A stretch of 64,000 nt of DNA, taken from contig CAJHNH020000793.1 of assembly GCA_905116865.2 (NCBI GenBank), positions 1 to 64,000 of the forward strand, in the 5' to 3' direction. The notes beneath the pieces were generated by a model. The model was not told the origin of the DNA. It made no database searches and worked only from the letters and a program-made list of their open reading frames with translations. This document shows, piece after piece, positions 1-11,315 of the stretch (position 1 is its first letter; every line of letters begins with the position of its first letter). The position numbers were made by a program, and so were the translations under genes. The stretch comes from Candidula unifasciata (lineage: Eukaryota; Mollusca; Gastropoda; Stylommatophora; Geomitridae).

Positions 1-1294
1 AAACGAGAATGCGGTCAATACTGAGGCATCTCTCTTTTAAGCCATGTTGGCAAAATGTATGCCAAGATAATAGAAACAAGACTGAGACCAGTGATAGAAC
101 CACAGCTGGCAGAAGAACAGATGGGATTTACGAGAAATAGAAGCTGCACAGATGCAATCTTCAAACTTAAACAGTTAATAGAAAAGAAAATTGAATACAA
201 TAAGAACTTATTTGTGGCATTCGTAGACCAGGAGAAGGCATTTTACAGAGTTGACAGACAATTATTACGGAAAGTAATGGCAAGATATGGAGTAAGCGAA
301 CACCTCATCGAAGTGTGCAAAAGTTTATACAGTGATTGTAGAAGTGTAGTTTGAATAAATCAGGGAACATCTCATCCATTCACAGTAACATCTGGAGTAA
401 GACAGGGGTGTGTCTTATCATCACTGCTGTTTATCACCTACATCGACAGTATATGCAAGAATGCCAAGCCCATGAATGAAAATGTTAGTAAGATCAACGA
501 ATTACTCTTTGCAGATGACCAGGCCTTGATAGCAGATACAGCCATGAAATTGCAACAACATCTAACATCCATGAATGAAGAATGTAAAACAAATAATATG
601 AGAATCAACACTGAAAAGACAGAAGTAATGTCAATAGGAAAAAAGAAGACTGATCTAAACATAGCAATAGAGTGCAAAGGCATTAAACAGGCATCTGAGT
701 TTAAATATCTGGAAACTACATTTACCGAAGATGGGAAATTGGATAAAGAAATTAGATGCAGTAAAGCAAACCAAGTATTGGGACAGCTAGCCCCCCTCTT
801 ACAGCATAACATAAGACAATCACAATCAGCACAGAGACATCTTATTCAAAGCATATTTATTCCAACTCTGTACTATCAGTGCCAGACATGGTCACTCACA
901 ACAAACCATAAAAGAAAATTAGTAACCATGGAGATGAGATGTCTGAGAAGGGCTGTAGGAGTGACCATAAGAGATAAGATCAGGAATGAGATCATAAGAG
1001 AAAAAGTCGGCACAGAACCAATTCTAAATTACATACGAAGACAGCAGGTGAAATGGTTTGCCCTCTTAGAGAGAATGCGTTGTGACACTATACCATACAA
1101 AGCATACATAGAAAGAGAAGAAGGAAAAGAGAACGAGGTAGACCAAGAACAATATGGAAGGATAGCATCAGAGAAACTCTACAACAGCATGATGTGCCTA
1201 TGGTCGAGGCGGCCAGAAGAGCCAGAAACAGACCTATATCTCCCTCGACACCCTAAGCGGTAAAAGAGGAAGTGAATAAGAAGAAGAAGAAGAT
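1..1294 (+). pseudogene. Non-LTR retrotransposon (LINE) reverse transcriptase relic, 5' cut by window edge
   Basis: One frame reads through the central and C-terminal reverse transcriptase domain: an RGISLLS-type block near the start, FVDQEKAF (motif A aspartate) near 227-245, SGVRQGCVLS near 391, LLFADDQAL (catalytic FADD box) near 502, then the thumb and a C-terminal QVKWFALLERMR block. The frame is broken by in-frame TGA at 22-24 and at 352-354, so this copy is dead. The terminal stop is at 1261-1263. The copy ends in an (AAG)n tail at about 1275-1294, typical of LINE 3' ends. The 5' part lies outside the window. It is a mobile-element relic, not a host gene. Confidence 0.9.
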
Positions 1295-2639
1295 ACCATG
1301 ACTCTTTAATCTTCTCTGTTGTCTGAAATTTTGAAAAAGCTGGTGTTGCCTACATTACAGTTTGCTGCGAAGCTATTTAAGCTCTCCACAAATACAAATA
1401 TTTTACCTGAACTAGGTTCCTCTTGCCTAGTATTCTTGTACTTTTTTTTGCGTTTACCGGCTGTAAACTCAGTAGGAAATTCCTAGCTGTTCATCCATTT
1501 GTGGACTTTGTTTAAAGATCTAGATCATGTTAATGTTTGGTTTTTAAAAAAATCAAAAATATGCATCAAGGCTCTTAAAAATTTTAATCTGATACTTATA
1601 GACAAAACTGACTTAAACTGCATTATTATCTGCCACTGAAAGCATCAAAATTGTGTTTTTTCTGTATATTTTAATTTGAACCAGTAAATTTCTTCTTTCG
1701 TAAGTACATTTTTAATGGTTACCGCACCCACCTGAGTTAAGATATTCTGATAATACAGTCTCGGTCACTTCTAACTGTGTTACAGTATCTCACAATTCAT
1801 AAAAAATATTTATAAAGGACCTCTTTTCTACATCAGTGGCACATCAAGCAAGACCCACATTTTGGTACATATCACCAATTTGCCCACATCACACACATAT
1901 ATCTTTATATATTTTGGGGAAAAATTTGATAAATCTATGTTTAACAAACTTATTTAGTGACCTGTGTAAAAAAATGTTCTTTAGGACATTGACAAAAAAC
2001 AAAACAAAACAAATTCCAGTGAGGTCATGATCTTTTTAGAAGAAAAAAAAATGGTAGGGTTTCAGGAAGTGAGAGGGTTAACAATGAATTCTGGCATTAT
2101 ATATCATAAAAATTATTAATAAGTCTAGCAGAAGGGATACATAAAGTAAATCTTAGACCACACTAAACATTTTCAGGAACATCTTGAACCTTCCAGTTCA
2201 AAAACCTGAAAATTAAAAATGAAACTTTGAATGTTATCAAACTGAAAATGTTTGCCATAGATGAACTCTGAAATCTAGTAACACACAACAAATACAACTT
2301 AAAAACTGTACAGAATAACTTTTGTACTGCAATAACAGACTACGGAGAGCTGGACACAAATAGAATGTCACAAGCCACTCAGTGAGACAAGCCATATATA
2401 AAGAGTTCAATGAATTCAGCAAAACCTTGTCAACATGAATTCCAAAGAACAAAAAAAAAATCCAGAGTTCATGTTGAAAAAATCTGTTTGAAGTGAGGAC
2501 CCAAATTAGTATATCCCTGGAAAGGACCAACATTTTTTTCATGTTAACTGAGTGTTCTTCCTAAGTGAGTTAATGCTAACAAGGATTTTGCTGTATATTT
2601 ATACATTACTTGTTTTAAATACTATTTTAAAACGTTACT
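1295..2639. other. AT-rich intergenic stretch with a SINE fragment
   Basis: No gene seen. Positions about 1440-1510 match the 3' part of the SINE C1 family described at 9808, in reverse orientation and decayed. The rest is AT-rich with no recognisable coding or RNA signal. Confidence 0.5.
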
Positions 2640-3110
2640 GGTTTCACCACTATCATCATCATCAGGTGCCTTGCCGACGGGCGTGGGCGATCATGCCTCT
2701 CCATAATCCACGATCTCCTGCAGCATGTATCAGTTTGTGTGCCGACACACCTCCATGCCATGCAACAAGACTGTAAAGAATCTTCTCTCATTGTCTTCCT
2801 CTTTCCCTCCTTCCACAGATCTTTCCAGTGGTCACAACATATTCTATTTTCCCTCTTCTCATAACATGGCCCAAAAATAATAACTGTCTCCTTCTGATGT
2901 CTGTGATAAGTTGTCTTCAGGCTCCCGCCTCTTTCAAAACCTCTTGGTTGCTCTTTTTGGCTGTCCAAGGTATTTTAAGCATTTTTCTGTAAAACCACAT
3001 TCTCTGAGGCCTCAAGAAATTGATTGGCCTGCCTACCGATTGTCCAGGAATCACAGCCATATGTTAGGTTTCACAATATGGTTTCATGTGTACTGTCTAT
3101 TCATTTTTCA
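2640..3110 (-). pseudogene. LINE reverse transcriptase C-terminal relic
   Basis: Read on the minus strand, this stretch gives fragments of the LINE C-terminus: a GCDSWTI-type block, a KETVIIFGPCYEKRE block corresponding to the usual 'FFGHVMRRE' motif, and a GKRKTMREDSLQ block corresponding to 'GRPRETMLDNL'. Several frameshifts and stops are present. It contains no complete domain. Confidence 0.7.
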
Positions 3111-3279
3111 CTGATTATGAACAGTGGTCTCCAGCTTGGGAAAGGTGGGGGAGGGGGAGGTAAAGGGACACATGGAGGTTTCGAGGGAGGTGTCAAGTAA
3201 TTTTGAATGTGAGTTCATGTGTTTTGCAATCGGCACTCCAGCGTATTTGACAGTACATTGGATGTTGGGTTTCAATCCC

Positions 3280-3435
3280 CATGCACCCCTGGTCTCGGGT
3301 TTGAGCCAGGGGGTGGCAGAAAAGCCGCATACTCCCCAGTTTAACGGTGTACGTGGCACCGAGGCTGAAGAACTTTGATACTCACAATACTGAGCCAAAC
3401 GAGCTATGCTCAAGTGCTTCTGTTTTTTAAAAAAA
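3280..3435 (+). repeat. SINE A copy
   Basis: This segment is recognisably similar to 13450-13610: a GGTTTGAGCC-type B-box-like motif, then a GGCAGAAAAGCC block, a CACCGAGGCTGAAG block and a CTGAGCCAAACGAG block, ending in A/T-rich sequence. The B-box-like motif suggests a tRNA-derived SINE. It is not an annotated family to my knowledge. Confidence 0.5.
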
Positions 3436-3676
3436 GTATACAATATTTTAAAAACTATTTATTTTACAACATGACAAGGACATTTTTGTTTACATGAGGA
3501 GTTTGTACATCTACCGTTAAAAAACTTATTCATATGATAACACATGTTTTTAATTAAAGATAAAGAAAACATTCTAACCATAACGTATCTCCTTACTTTC
3601 TGTTTTACTTGTTATGGAATCTATTGTCCTCCTCTTTTTAATCACATTTTGTTATGCTGGTAACGTGGGGAAATTG

Positions 3677-4229
3677 CCATATTCTCAAGGGGGGCATGAG
3701 GGTCTTGCCATATACTCAATGGAGGTGTGAGGGTCTTACCATATACTCAATGGAGGTGTGAGGGTCTTACCATATACTCAATGGAGGTGTGAGGGTCTTA
3801 CCATATACTCAATGGAGGTGTGAGGGTCTTGCCATATACTCAATGGAGGTGTGAGGGTCTTGCCATATACTCAATGGAGGTGTGAGGGTCTTACCATATA
3901 CTCAATGGAGGTGTGAGGGTCTTATCATATACTCAATGGAGGTGTGAGGGTCTTACCATATACTCAATGGAGGTGTGAGGGTCTTGCCTTATACTCAATG
4001 GAGGTGTGAGGGTCTTGCCATATACTCAATGGAGGTGTGAGGGTCTTACCATATACTCAATGGAGGTGTGAGGGTCTTGCCATATACTCAATGGAGGTGT
4101 GAGAGTCTTGCCAAATACTCAATGGAGGTGTGAGGGTCTTACCATATACTCAATGGAGTTGTGAGGGTCTTGCTATATTCTTAAGGAAGGCGTGGGGGTC
4201 TTGCCACATACTCAAGGGTGGGGTGGGGG
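3677..4229 (+). repeat. 31-bp minisatellite, about 18 units
   Basis: Units begin CCATATACTCAA every 31 bases (3677, 3708, 3739 and so on to 4204). Internal units are almost identical; the first and last two are degenerate. There are no unique spacers, so this is a minisatellite and not a CRISPR array. Confidence 0.95.
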
Positions 4230-4360
4230 AAAAGGGCCCAGAAAAAAGGTTGGAGACCACTTGCTTAAAAGAGCATTCATCACAAAGCAAGCTTATCTGC
4301 ATAAATATTCTTATCATAATTAAAGAATTTTCATTTCTAAATATATTATTATCTTCTTAC

Positions 4361-5100
4361 GGTACAACTCAGGTTTGTGTCGCCAGAGCCCCATTTCTCA
4401 TCACTGCATGAGATTTCTTGACATTTCATTTATAGGTAGTGACCTTTCCCATGGGCTGCTGTATTTTCCAGGGGTGCCACGTTGTGTTTTTTTCGATCAT
4501 CCAAGAGTTCTGTATTCCGTGCCATGAGCGGGTGACAAGCAGAGCACAGTCATTTTTTTACACCAACACAGCGTCTGTAAAGCTTATGGCTACCACTGCT
4601 CCATTTTTTCCACAAAGCTGTCATTTTTTAGCAGCAGTCTGGGTTTCTTGCTTTTTATTTTAAAAATAATGGACAATCTTCGGTTTTGAGTCTTACAGAT
4701 GAGAAAACTAGAATTAGCAAATATCTTTGTCTTAATATTATAATCTAATCCTAACCCCACCCCACACAGCCCTTTTTATGGCTCGCTCTAAAATGCCACC
4801 AATTCTCAAAACAGGGATGCTCGCAGAAGACACACAGTTCACACAGTCACGAAAAGTCTGTCAAACATTCGGCCCTGCATAGAAACAACCAAAGAACAAG
4901 AAAGACGAAATAACCACTCTATCACTTGCCAGCTAAGAAAGAGGCATAAGAAAAGCTGCCATGTTAGGCCACATGGTTTTCTGACACCCCTAGAACATAT
5001 GGTAACCCGTGGGAAAGGTCACGGCGCATGAATGTAAGGTCAAGAAATCTCCTGCAGTGGTGAGAAGTGGGGTTTTGAAGACACAAACGTGAGTTGTTTT
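4361..5100. mobile_element. 740-bp inverted-repeat DNA element with 8-bp target duplication
   Basis: About 130 bp at the left (from 4361) matches the reverse complement of about 130 bp at the right (to 5100). Both arms share GAGATTTCTTGAC, a GTGACCTTTCCC block and a CAGGGGTG-type block. The 8-mer CTTCTTAC flanks it exactly at 4353-4360 and 5101-5108. An 8-bp duplication fits the hAT or P superfamilies. No transposase is present, so this is a MITE-like element. Confidence 0.8.
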
Positions 5101-5379
5101 CTTCTTACATATCATGAGCACCAGCAACAATGGTAAGTGTTAAATGGGAGGCACATTAAAAAAAACATTACAATAAGAAATTACAAGTAAGAACAAAAAG
5201 TATGCCATATACTTTTTTGATTGTCAATATCAAGTAATAAACAGAGGATGTCATGTTTTCAAGAAAATATCAATGTTCCTTTCAACAAACAACATAACAG
5301 TATGTAGTAGTTTTCACATCAATAATGCCATTTAACATTCAAGGTCATAACAGAATAACAGCAATATATAATATATAAA

Positions 5380-5478
5380 ACTGGTGCCATCAGAACTGGA
5401 ACCTTTCACTGACTGCTAATATTAGGCCAGAGCGTGCGTGGGAATGCCAAGTGCTATGATGTTGGTTAATGCCTCAAC
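5380..5478 (+). pseudogene. RNase H-LINE 3' end fragment
   Basis: A short copy of the LINE D 3' terminus (see 46155): TGGTGCCATCAGAACTGG, then GGGAATGCCAAGTGCTATG, then an AACTTAACTGA-type tail. It encodes only a decayed form of the last approximately 30 codons. Confidence 0.65.
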
Positions 5479-5479
5479 T

Positions 5480-5650
5480 TAACTGAGATATACAAATATA
5501 TAGTGTCCATTGTATTTTCAGTGTACTTCTTTCCTCAACTCAACTAAAATATACAAAGTTTCCACTGTATTTTCAGTGTATATCTTTCCTCAATTGAACT
5601 AAGATACACAAATATACAGTGTCCACCTTATTTTCAGTGTATATCTTAAC
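5480..5650 (+). repeat. Short tandem repeat, three units of about 60 bp
   Basis: Three consecutive degenerate units each contain a TATACAAA block, a CCACTGTATTTTCAGTGTA-type block and TCTTTCCTCAA. It follows directly on the LINE 3' tail at 5478. Confidence 0.7.
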
Positions 5651-5668
5651 TATTTTATTGCTGCATGA

Positions 5669-6345
5669 TAATTTCTTTCATTGCAATGTTATCATATTCA
5701 TTCAGTTCAGTGTTGAGAGGAAAGAGAAGTGTCTGGGGGTTTGTAGCGAAAACCAATGGAAAATCTTTAGTCCAAGAAAGCCTAGCATATGACACCACAA
5801 CATTTAGCATGAGAAAGGAGGTGGAGACGGTAATTGCAGCTCTCCGATGGCTAGAGAACAAGATACATACACATGTCATAATTGAAAAAGCATGCTGAAA
5901 AAGGTGAAGACAGGGATGCTTCGAGCAGAGTGGCTAGCTTCACTGGAAAGGTCATGAGTGGTGAGCATACTTTGGATCTTTTCTCCAGGCCATGCCGGCA
6001 TGGTGGGTAATGAACAGGCAGACAGATAGGCTGGATCTACACCATTGGGTGGTGAATTGATACATGACAAGGCAGATGTGATCAAGGTCCTTTGAGAACA
6101 AGCAACGAAATCAGTAGAGAAAGAAGATTATTATGGCCTGGAGAGAATGAGGCACCTGGGAGTAACCAGAGGGTCTGGCCGGCTCATTACACTCGGAGAA
6201 AAGGCAAGACTGACTTTTGACCAGATTGTGACTGGTACCATCAGTACTGGAACTCTGCGCTGGATGCTGATGATGAGGACGGAGCATCCATGGGAATGCC
6301 CCGAGTGCTGTGATGTCAATTCTTGATTCAACTCAACTCAACTCA
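5669..6345 (+). pseudogene. LINE RNase H domain relic with 3' end
   Basis: Broken frames give an RNase H domain: SVWGFVAKTNGKSL (strand 1), KEVETVIAALRWLE (catalytic glutamate helix), a FSPGHAGMVGNEQADR block (6 kb region, histidine/aspartate motif) and the family-specific C-terminus ending PWECPECCDVNS at about 6290-6322. Stops and frameshifts interrupt it. The copy ends just after the stop with TCAACTCAACTCAACTC. Same family as 46155-46643. Confidence 0.8.
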
Positions 6346-7214
6346 TATTCATTCATTGCAATATTATCATGTTCTGGGATAAGGTTTATTATTAGGATAG
6401 ACTTAACATTTCATTACATATAATGAAACAATAAACAGCCATCAGAGGTTTTTAGGCAACGAGTCTGCATTGCTGCTGAGAATGTGAAAAGATCAGCATA
6501 GCGAGGCATGAGATATACATCAGATGTATGAGGTCCTGTCAACCAGCATATGACTGGAACTATTAGTGAAGGATTGCTCTAGGAAAGTTCTGTGAAAATA
6601 ATCCAATTCATAACACAATAAATGTCTATTGAGATAAGGTGAAGAATGGGTTCGAAGACAATGGTTGAATATCTGAGGAAATCTCATCTGACAGGATTCA
6701 GTTTCATTTTTGTGACAGGACAGGTCTTGAGGTATGGTGTCCGCCTTGAGTGCTGGAGTCCCGGCTTTAAGCCCTGGTGATGGCTTGAATATTTTACATG
6801 GAATTCTAGTAATTTCCACTGGTCTCAAGGTAGTAAGATCGGATGCCCATGTGTATTGTTACGCATGTAAAAAATATCCCTTGGTAGTTGGAAATTGAAA
6901 AGAGTAGCCTAACAGCGCTGCCCAGGCAAAAATTTGGAGATTATTTACTATCATTATCAACATCATCATGTACTGATAAGTATCAGTGGTCATGGTTCAT
7001 TGTTCACGCATTTGTCAGTCACTGACGACACCTGTGTGCTTGTCTTACTGCTGCCATATGGTCAAGCCATATTTCTCTGCCTTTCCCTTGATCTTTTCCT
7101 GTTATGTTTGCCAATTGTCATGTTAATTCAAGCTCAACAAATCTTGACTGACTACATCTAAGATCTCTAAACAATTTATAGTTTTCATCTGTTTCTTGGA
7201 GGACTGATATACTC
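6346..7214. other. Intergenic, nothing recognised
   Basis: No coding, RNA or repeat signal that I can support. Open frames here are short and of biased composition. Confidence 0.4.
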
Positions 7215-7925
7215 GCTATGTGGGTTCCAATGCTCCATTTCGGTGGTGAGGGGTAGAATATACCCACTGAACCCCTAAGAAGCATATCACAGGACACCGA
7301 ATACGTACAGGACTTCCGGTTAAAATGGACGCTAGACAGCGGCGCTGTTCGGAGCGGAGGCAATTTTTTTGCTTCTGCCGGACGGTGGCCGAAGTATTTT
7401 TGCTCCATTTGTAGACTGGATATAGTTTCGTTGCCCAGCTTCTGAGTTGAATGCATGGCGTGACCCTGTGAGCTGCGGATTGCATTTGGAATGTTTTTTC
7501 GACTGTGACCAACGTGGTGTGAATTGTAGATTCAGAAAATGGCGTGATGCCTATCGTGCAATGCTGGCGGGACCCGTATTAAAATTGATCACGCGGGCAA
7601 CTGCTGATCTGTTGGCGACAAGTTCTGCTATCATCAATGATGAACTGCATTTCTAATGTTGGACTGTTTGTGTTAGCACTTCGGATGGCTACCATATGCG
7701 TTAATGCGAGTGTATGCTAGATATGCTGAGACAGCAGTCTGTCAATCTTTCCACAAGGGACTGTGATAAACATTCTGGGTGTTTTTCGCTGGCACAGGAG
7801 CGGAGCAAAGATGGGGCGACCCGTTTGCTATGAAGCTGAAACTAAGACTACCAGACTACCAGACCTAATTAGGGGTGTTTCTTTCAAAGTCCGAAAGCAT
7901 CTAAATGACAGGCAAGAAACCAACA
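7215..7925 (+). repeat. SINE C1 copy split by a 570-bp insertion
   Basis: 7215-7292 matches the 5' half of SINE C1 (GTGGGTTCC... through AAGCATATCAC) and 7863-7925 resumes with its middle (CTAATTAGGGG, TTTCTTTCAAAGTC). The intervening 7293-7862 does not belong to the SINE. Confidence 0.55.
7293..7862 (+). repeat. Unclassified dispersed repeat, inverted partner at 14583-14850
   Basis: 7608-7862 matches the reverse complement of 14583-14850 at roughly 80-85% by eye, including ACAAGGGACTGTGATAAAC and CCGTTTGCTATGAAGCTG. No coding content is recognised. Superfamily unknown. Confidence 0.6.
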
Positions 7926-9060
7926 GTGAGGTTTGATTGCAGCCTGGCCTTTAAAGAACATGTTGACAATGTTATAACAAAAGCACGCAAAGGCCTGTCA
8001 GCGATGGGGGTCCTGGCCGTGGCTAGCACTGAGCAGAGACTGCTTCTACTTATGTTCAGGGACTTGTACTTTCAAATATGCTCTAGCCATCCTCACTGTC
8101 AGCCACACTCAGACTGAAAGACTTGAGAAGGTACAAAACGAAACAATGCGCATTATTCTGGGGTGCACTGGAGACACCTCTTGTGTAGCAGTGAGGTACC
8201 TTCTTGACTTCCCTACCATGAACTACAGGATCAAGATCTGGAGGGTTTGTGCATACCTCAAGAGAAGCTCAGATCTGAAGCACCCTTTGCACCACATGCT
8301 CTTCAAGAAAAAGGGCAATAGGTTTAAAAGGGGCAAATCATGGCTGGGTAGGGCAGAGGATGACATCATGCATGTCTGCAGCCTTACAGACATCCACCCA
8401 GGTGAGGAATGGATACCAGCATCTAAAGAGCCCAATCTCACATTCTCTTGTGTAATGCGCTTGATAGGAGTTGTTGGGAGCAGAATCTTGCTACTGCCAA
8501 CACTGAGGTATGCGCGCTTATCAGTGACAAGTCAGATGAGACAGATATGCTGATCTTCACAACTGGGTCCGTTATACGAGTACAAAAGAGTGCATGGGCA
8601 TTAACAGTTCGCTCTTCAGGCAGAACAGTTCAAGAAGCCAGCGGTGCCTTCATGACTACCAGTAGAATGACGATGGAGGTGACAGACTTTTCAAGTGATT
8701 AGAATCACAGGACTATTCCCTCGTGTGTGTGCTAAGTGATTCTTTGAGCATGTGCCGGCATGTCGAGGCAGGCTGGTTACGCAGACAGTGGATTGAGTCA
8801 TTGCAAAACCTTTCTGTGTGTGCAGTTATCTTCATATTTGTCCCAGGGAATGCAGGCGTTGTTGGTAATGAAAGAGTTGATAGACTGGCAGGTGCCGCAC
8901 TAACTGAGGATGGCTGACCCATGGATCTCGCAGACATTGTCAATGCCCTTTGAGAGATAGGATATTTCAAGGATTTTGGAAGCAGCGTGTCCACATCACT
9001 TCTAAGAATACGAGAATTGGGAATTGGACCATAGTCCAGAAGTGGATTAACCATATGAAC
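7925..9060 (+). pseudogene. LINE relic: reverse transcriptase C-terminus plus RNase H
   Basis: Starts with RFDCSLAFKEHVDNVITKAR and KGLSAMGVLAVASTEQRLL (post-catalytic RT region), continues after a frameshift with NETMRIILGCTGDTSCVAVR and a basic KRGKSWLGRAEDD block. Then comes RNase H: VLSDSLSMCRHVEAGWLRRQ and VPGNAGVVGNERVDRLAG. Stops at the 'EDG*' and 'AL*EIG' positions and frameshifts mark it as dead. Same family (LINE D) as 46155-46643, where the RNase H part is still open. Confidence 0.85.
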
Positions 9061-9807
9061 TTTTCCCTGAGTTTACAGTGGTGAATGTGAAGAAAAGGAA
9101 GACAAGGAGAACTGATATGTTTTTCTATCTATCCATGGCGTTCACTGTATCTTCCTCAGAAATCATATTTACGCTGCCAATAAATATTTCTCAGCTTATC
9201 TAATTATTGTTTGGTTCGCATGCAGTAACTGAGCCATGGAGTGAAATCAACATAAGAATTGATTTTGTTCGGTCTGAAGACAAGTCTTGAGGATGACTGG
9301 GATGGTCTGGAAAAGGACCTGTTTTGCAATTTAATGGCAACAATCGGGCAAGCAAATTTATTTAAGAGCTAATGTCTTGTCAGAAAGGATTTAATTAAGA
9401 ATCAGACAAGTCTAAATGATTGATGACTACTTTCCTGTTTTCAATATTTCTCTTCCTGCTGTTAAGACAAGGTCCTCACGTTTAGCTCAGTGCTTTGTGT
9501 CTATCTCAGAGACAGTGACACAAGAAAGTGTTTTAATGTCGCATAAGTTGAAAGTTTTATTTTCACTGGCCATTTGTCCTTTGACTTTTGCCCAATCTAG
9601 TTCGACTGGGTTCAAGTGTCAATTGTAAGGTGGCAGTCTCAAACATCAGTGGGACCATGTTGCTGGGCTAACTTATCTATGTGAAATATCTTTGTTCGTT
9701 GTTTCTGCTTTACAAGGGATAGCAGTTCAGGTACATGTATTTGAAAGGTATGCGGCTTTTTTGTGAGCAATGATTTTATTGCATTTTTTATTTAACTTGC
9801 AGATTCT
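9061..9807. other. Intergenic, nothing recognised
   Basis: No gene, RNA or repeat that I can support. Confidence 0.4.
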
Positions 9808-10068
9808 GCATGTGTGTTCTGGGGCTCCATTGTGAGGGAAACAAGAATTGACCCACTACCTTTCCAACAAGCATGTCGTAACAGTTGACTAACTGGGTGC
9901 TTCCTTTGAAGCCTGAGAGGCAAGGAATCAATGATCTGCATACAAATAAGTCATAACTGTAAAATGGATGTGCACACAACACTCTGGAACAAGACTAAAC
10001 TCTAGAGGTGGACAAACAACTAAAACTTTCTGCTGGAGTTTACGCGAAGAAGAAGAAAAAGAAGAACT
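9808..10068 (+). repeat. SINE C1, near full length
   Basis: Reference copy of the commonest SINE here: TGTTCTGGGGCTCCATTGTG, a GACCCACT...AACAAGCATGTCGTAA block, CTGAGAGGCAAGGAATC, GTCTGCATACAAAT-type, AAAATGGATGTGCACACA, GGAACAAGACTAAA, then a TTTACGCGAAGAAGAAG tail of (GAA)n. Other copies are scattered in both orientations through the window. Confidence 0.8.
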
Positions 10069-10497
10069 TGCAGATGTTGGGACTTTATGAGCTTGCACCA
10101 CTGAGCTGTGGGATGATGCATTGTCCATTATCAGATGAAAGGCTATATCTAGTGATGAAAGAAGATTGTTCTCAATCCATTCCCTTTATAAGTGGCTGTT
10201 CATTTCTGTGTGATAGTCCAGATTGTCTGCCGACATTAAAACAAAAACAGGTTCAACATTTTTCATCAGGCCATTATGTCTGCTATTACCTGCACATGTA
10301 ACTTTCAAGTGCTGCCCTCTGTTACTAGCGAACATCTCTTAGTGGTTCCATCTGGTGACTGCCACACCTTTTCGCTGGTGTGATGAGCACTGATCCATGC
10401 TTTATCCAAGTAAATAATATCATATCCATCTTTCCGCATCTGACTCTGACTTCATGTAAATACATGCTTCTCATGGATACTATATAAGTTGTGTATA

Positions 10498-10712
10498 CTT
10501 TACAGGATGTTGCAGAACCAACTCCAACAGCCCCTGGCTGTTGTGTGGTTTTTCTAGGCAAATTTACATACAGTAGTTTGCCAGTGCTTCCTGGACGGTC
10601 GGCTTTCTTGAAACCACTGTCGAAACCAACGCAATGCGCATGGCCTGCAGCTGGGATCGAACCTGGCATCCTGGCATTACAAAGCGTTCGCATGGACTTA
10701 GCCACAGAGATA
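10498..10712 (-). repeat. SINE E copy (tRNA-derived head)
   Basis: Reverse complement begins GGCTAAGTCCATGCGAACG (A-box-like), then CCAGGTTCGATCCCAGCTG (B-box), and a body with GGCAAACTACTGTATGTAAA-type sequence and AACCACACAACAGCC. A second copy in plus orientation lies at 55180-55370. The promoter boxes are tRNA-like but the folded tRNA body is not conserved. Confidence 0.75.
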
Positions 10713-11045
10713 CTATATATGATTTCTCAAAAATTATTTTCCTTTTACCAGCATACTTTCTACAGCCAGCACACCTCACAGTCCTCCATAATGTAGTTTT
10801 TGATAACTCATTTTTTTTTTTTTCAGCCAAGTCCTCATTTTCCTTAGTGTCACTATTTCATTCACATCAAACACCTGACAAATTTCTCTTTGAATAAGTT
10901 CTCCGGCAAAACTCTCCAAATTTTCTCTCTTCCTTCTGTTCCTATATTCACTGAACATGAGCTTCCCTTGTCTTGTTCTCTTCTTAGGGTTTGAAAAAGA
11001 CCCATACAATTTACTTCTTTTAACCTTTCTTCAAAAATTTGGTAC

Positions 11046-11315
11046 TTAATTTATAACTTACCCCTGACGTCACGACAACGTCACGGGAGACATTCCCAAT
11101 AAATTCTAGGGTGTTCAGGTTGTAGTTTCTCGCGATTTCTCTACAGTAAAGTTTAGGGTTAGGGTTAGGGTTAGGGTTAGGATTAGAAGACACTAGATGA
11201 ACACTCAAAAAAAGCACCACACAACAGCACACTTGCACCCCTTGAAATAATGGACTGTCAGGTCAGCTGTGGATTTCCCGCGGGGATTTCCTGTTTGGGG
11301 TACGTTATAAATTAA
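11046..11315. mobile_element. MITE with internal telomere-like repeat, copy 1
   Basis: Left end TTAATTTATAACTTACCCC and reverse-complemented right end TTAATTTATAACGTACCCC match at 18 of 19 positions. The element is 270 bp and non-coding, and contains a TTAGGG tract. Related ends are seen at 15135-15340 and 56763-57020. Confidence 0.7.
11153..11186 (+). repeat. Interstitial (TTAGGG)n tract
   Basis: Four perfect TTAGGG units plus a degenerate fifth (TTAGGATTAG). It lies within the MITE at 11046-11315, not at a chromosome end. Confidence 0.95.

Larger units (their letters stand above)
3122..4263 (+). mobile_element. hAT-like non-autonomous DNA element carrying a 31-bp minisatellite
   Basis: The left end CAGTGGTCTCCAGCTTGGG (3122) and the reverse complement of the right end CAAGTGGTCTCCAACCTTT (4263) form imperfect terminal inverted repeats. 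They resemble the CAGTGGTTCTC-type ends of hAT elements. The interior holds a SINE-like segment (3280-3435) and a long 31-bp tandem array (3677-4229). I could not find a convincing target duplication. A shorter relative with the same end and the same repeat unit lies at 59774-59977 in the opposite orientation, which supports this being a mobile unit. Confidence 0.55.

Noticed and set aside
3677..4229. CRISPR-like regular array
   Set aside because: Units abut with no unique spacers, and the genome is eukaryotic; it is a minisatellite.
11153..11186. Chromosome-end telomere
   Set aside because: Only about 34 bp, flanked by unique sequence and enclosed by MITE ends.
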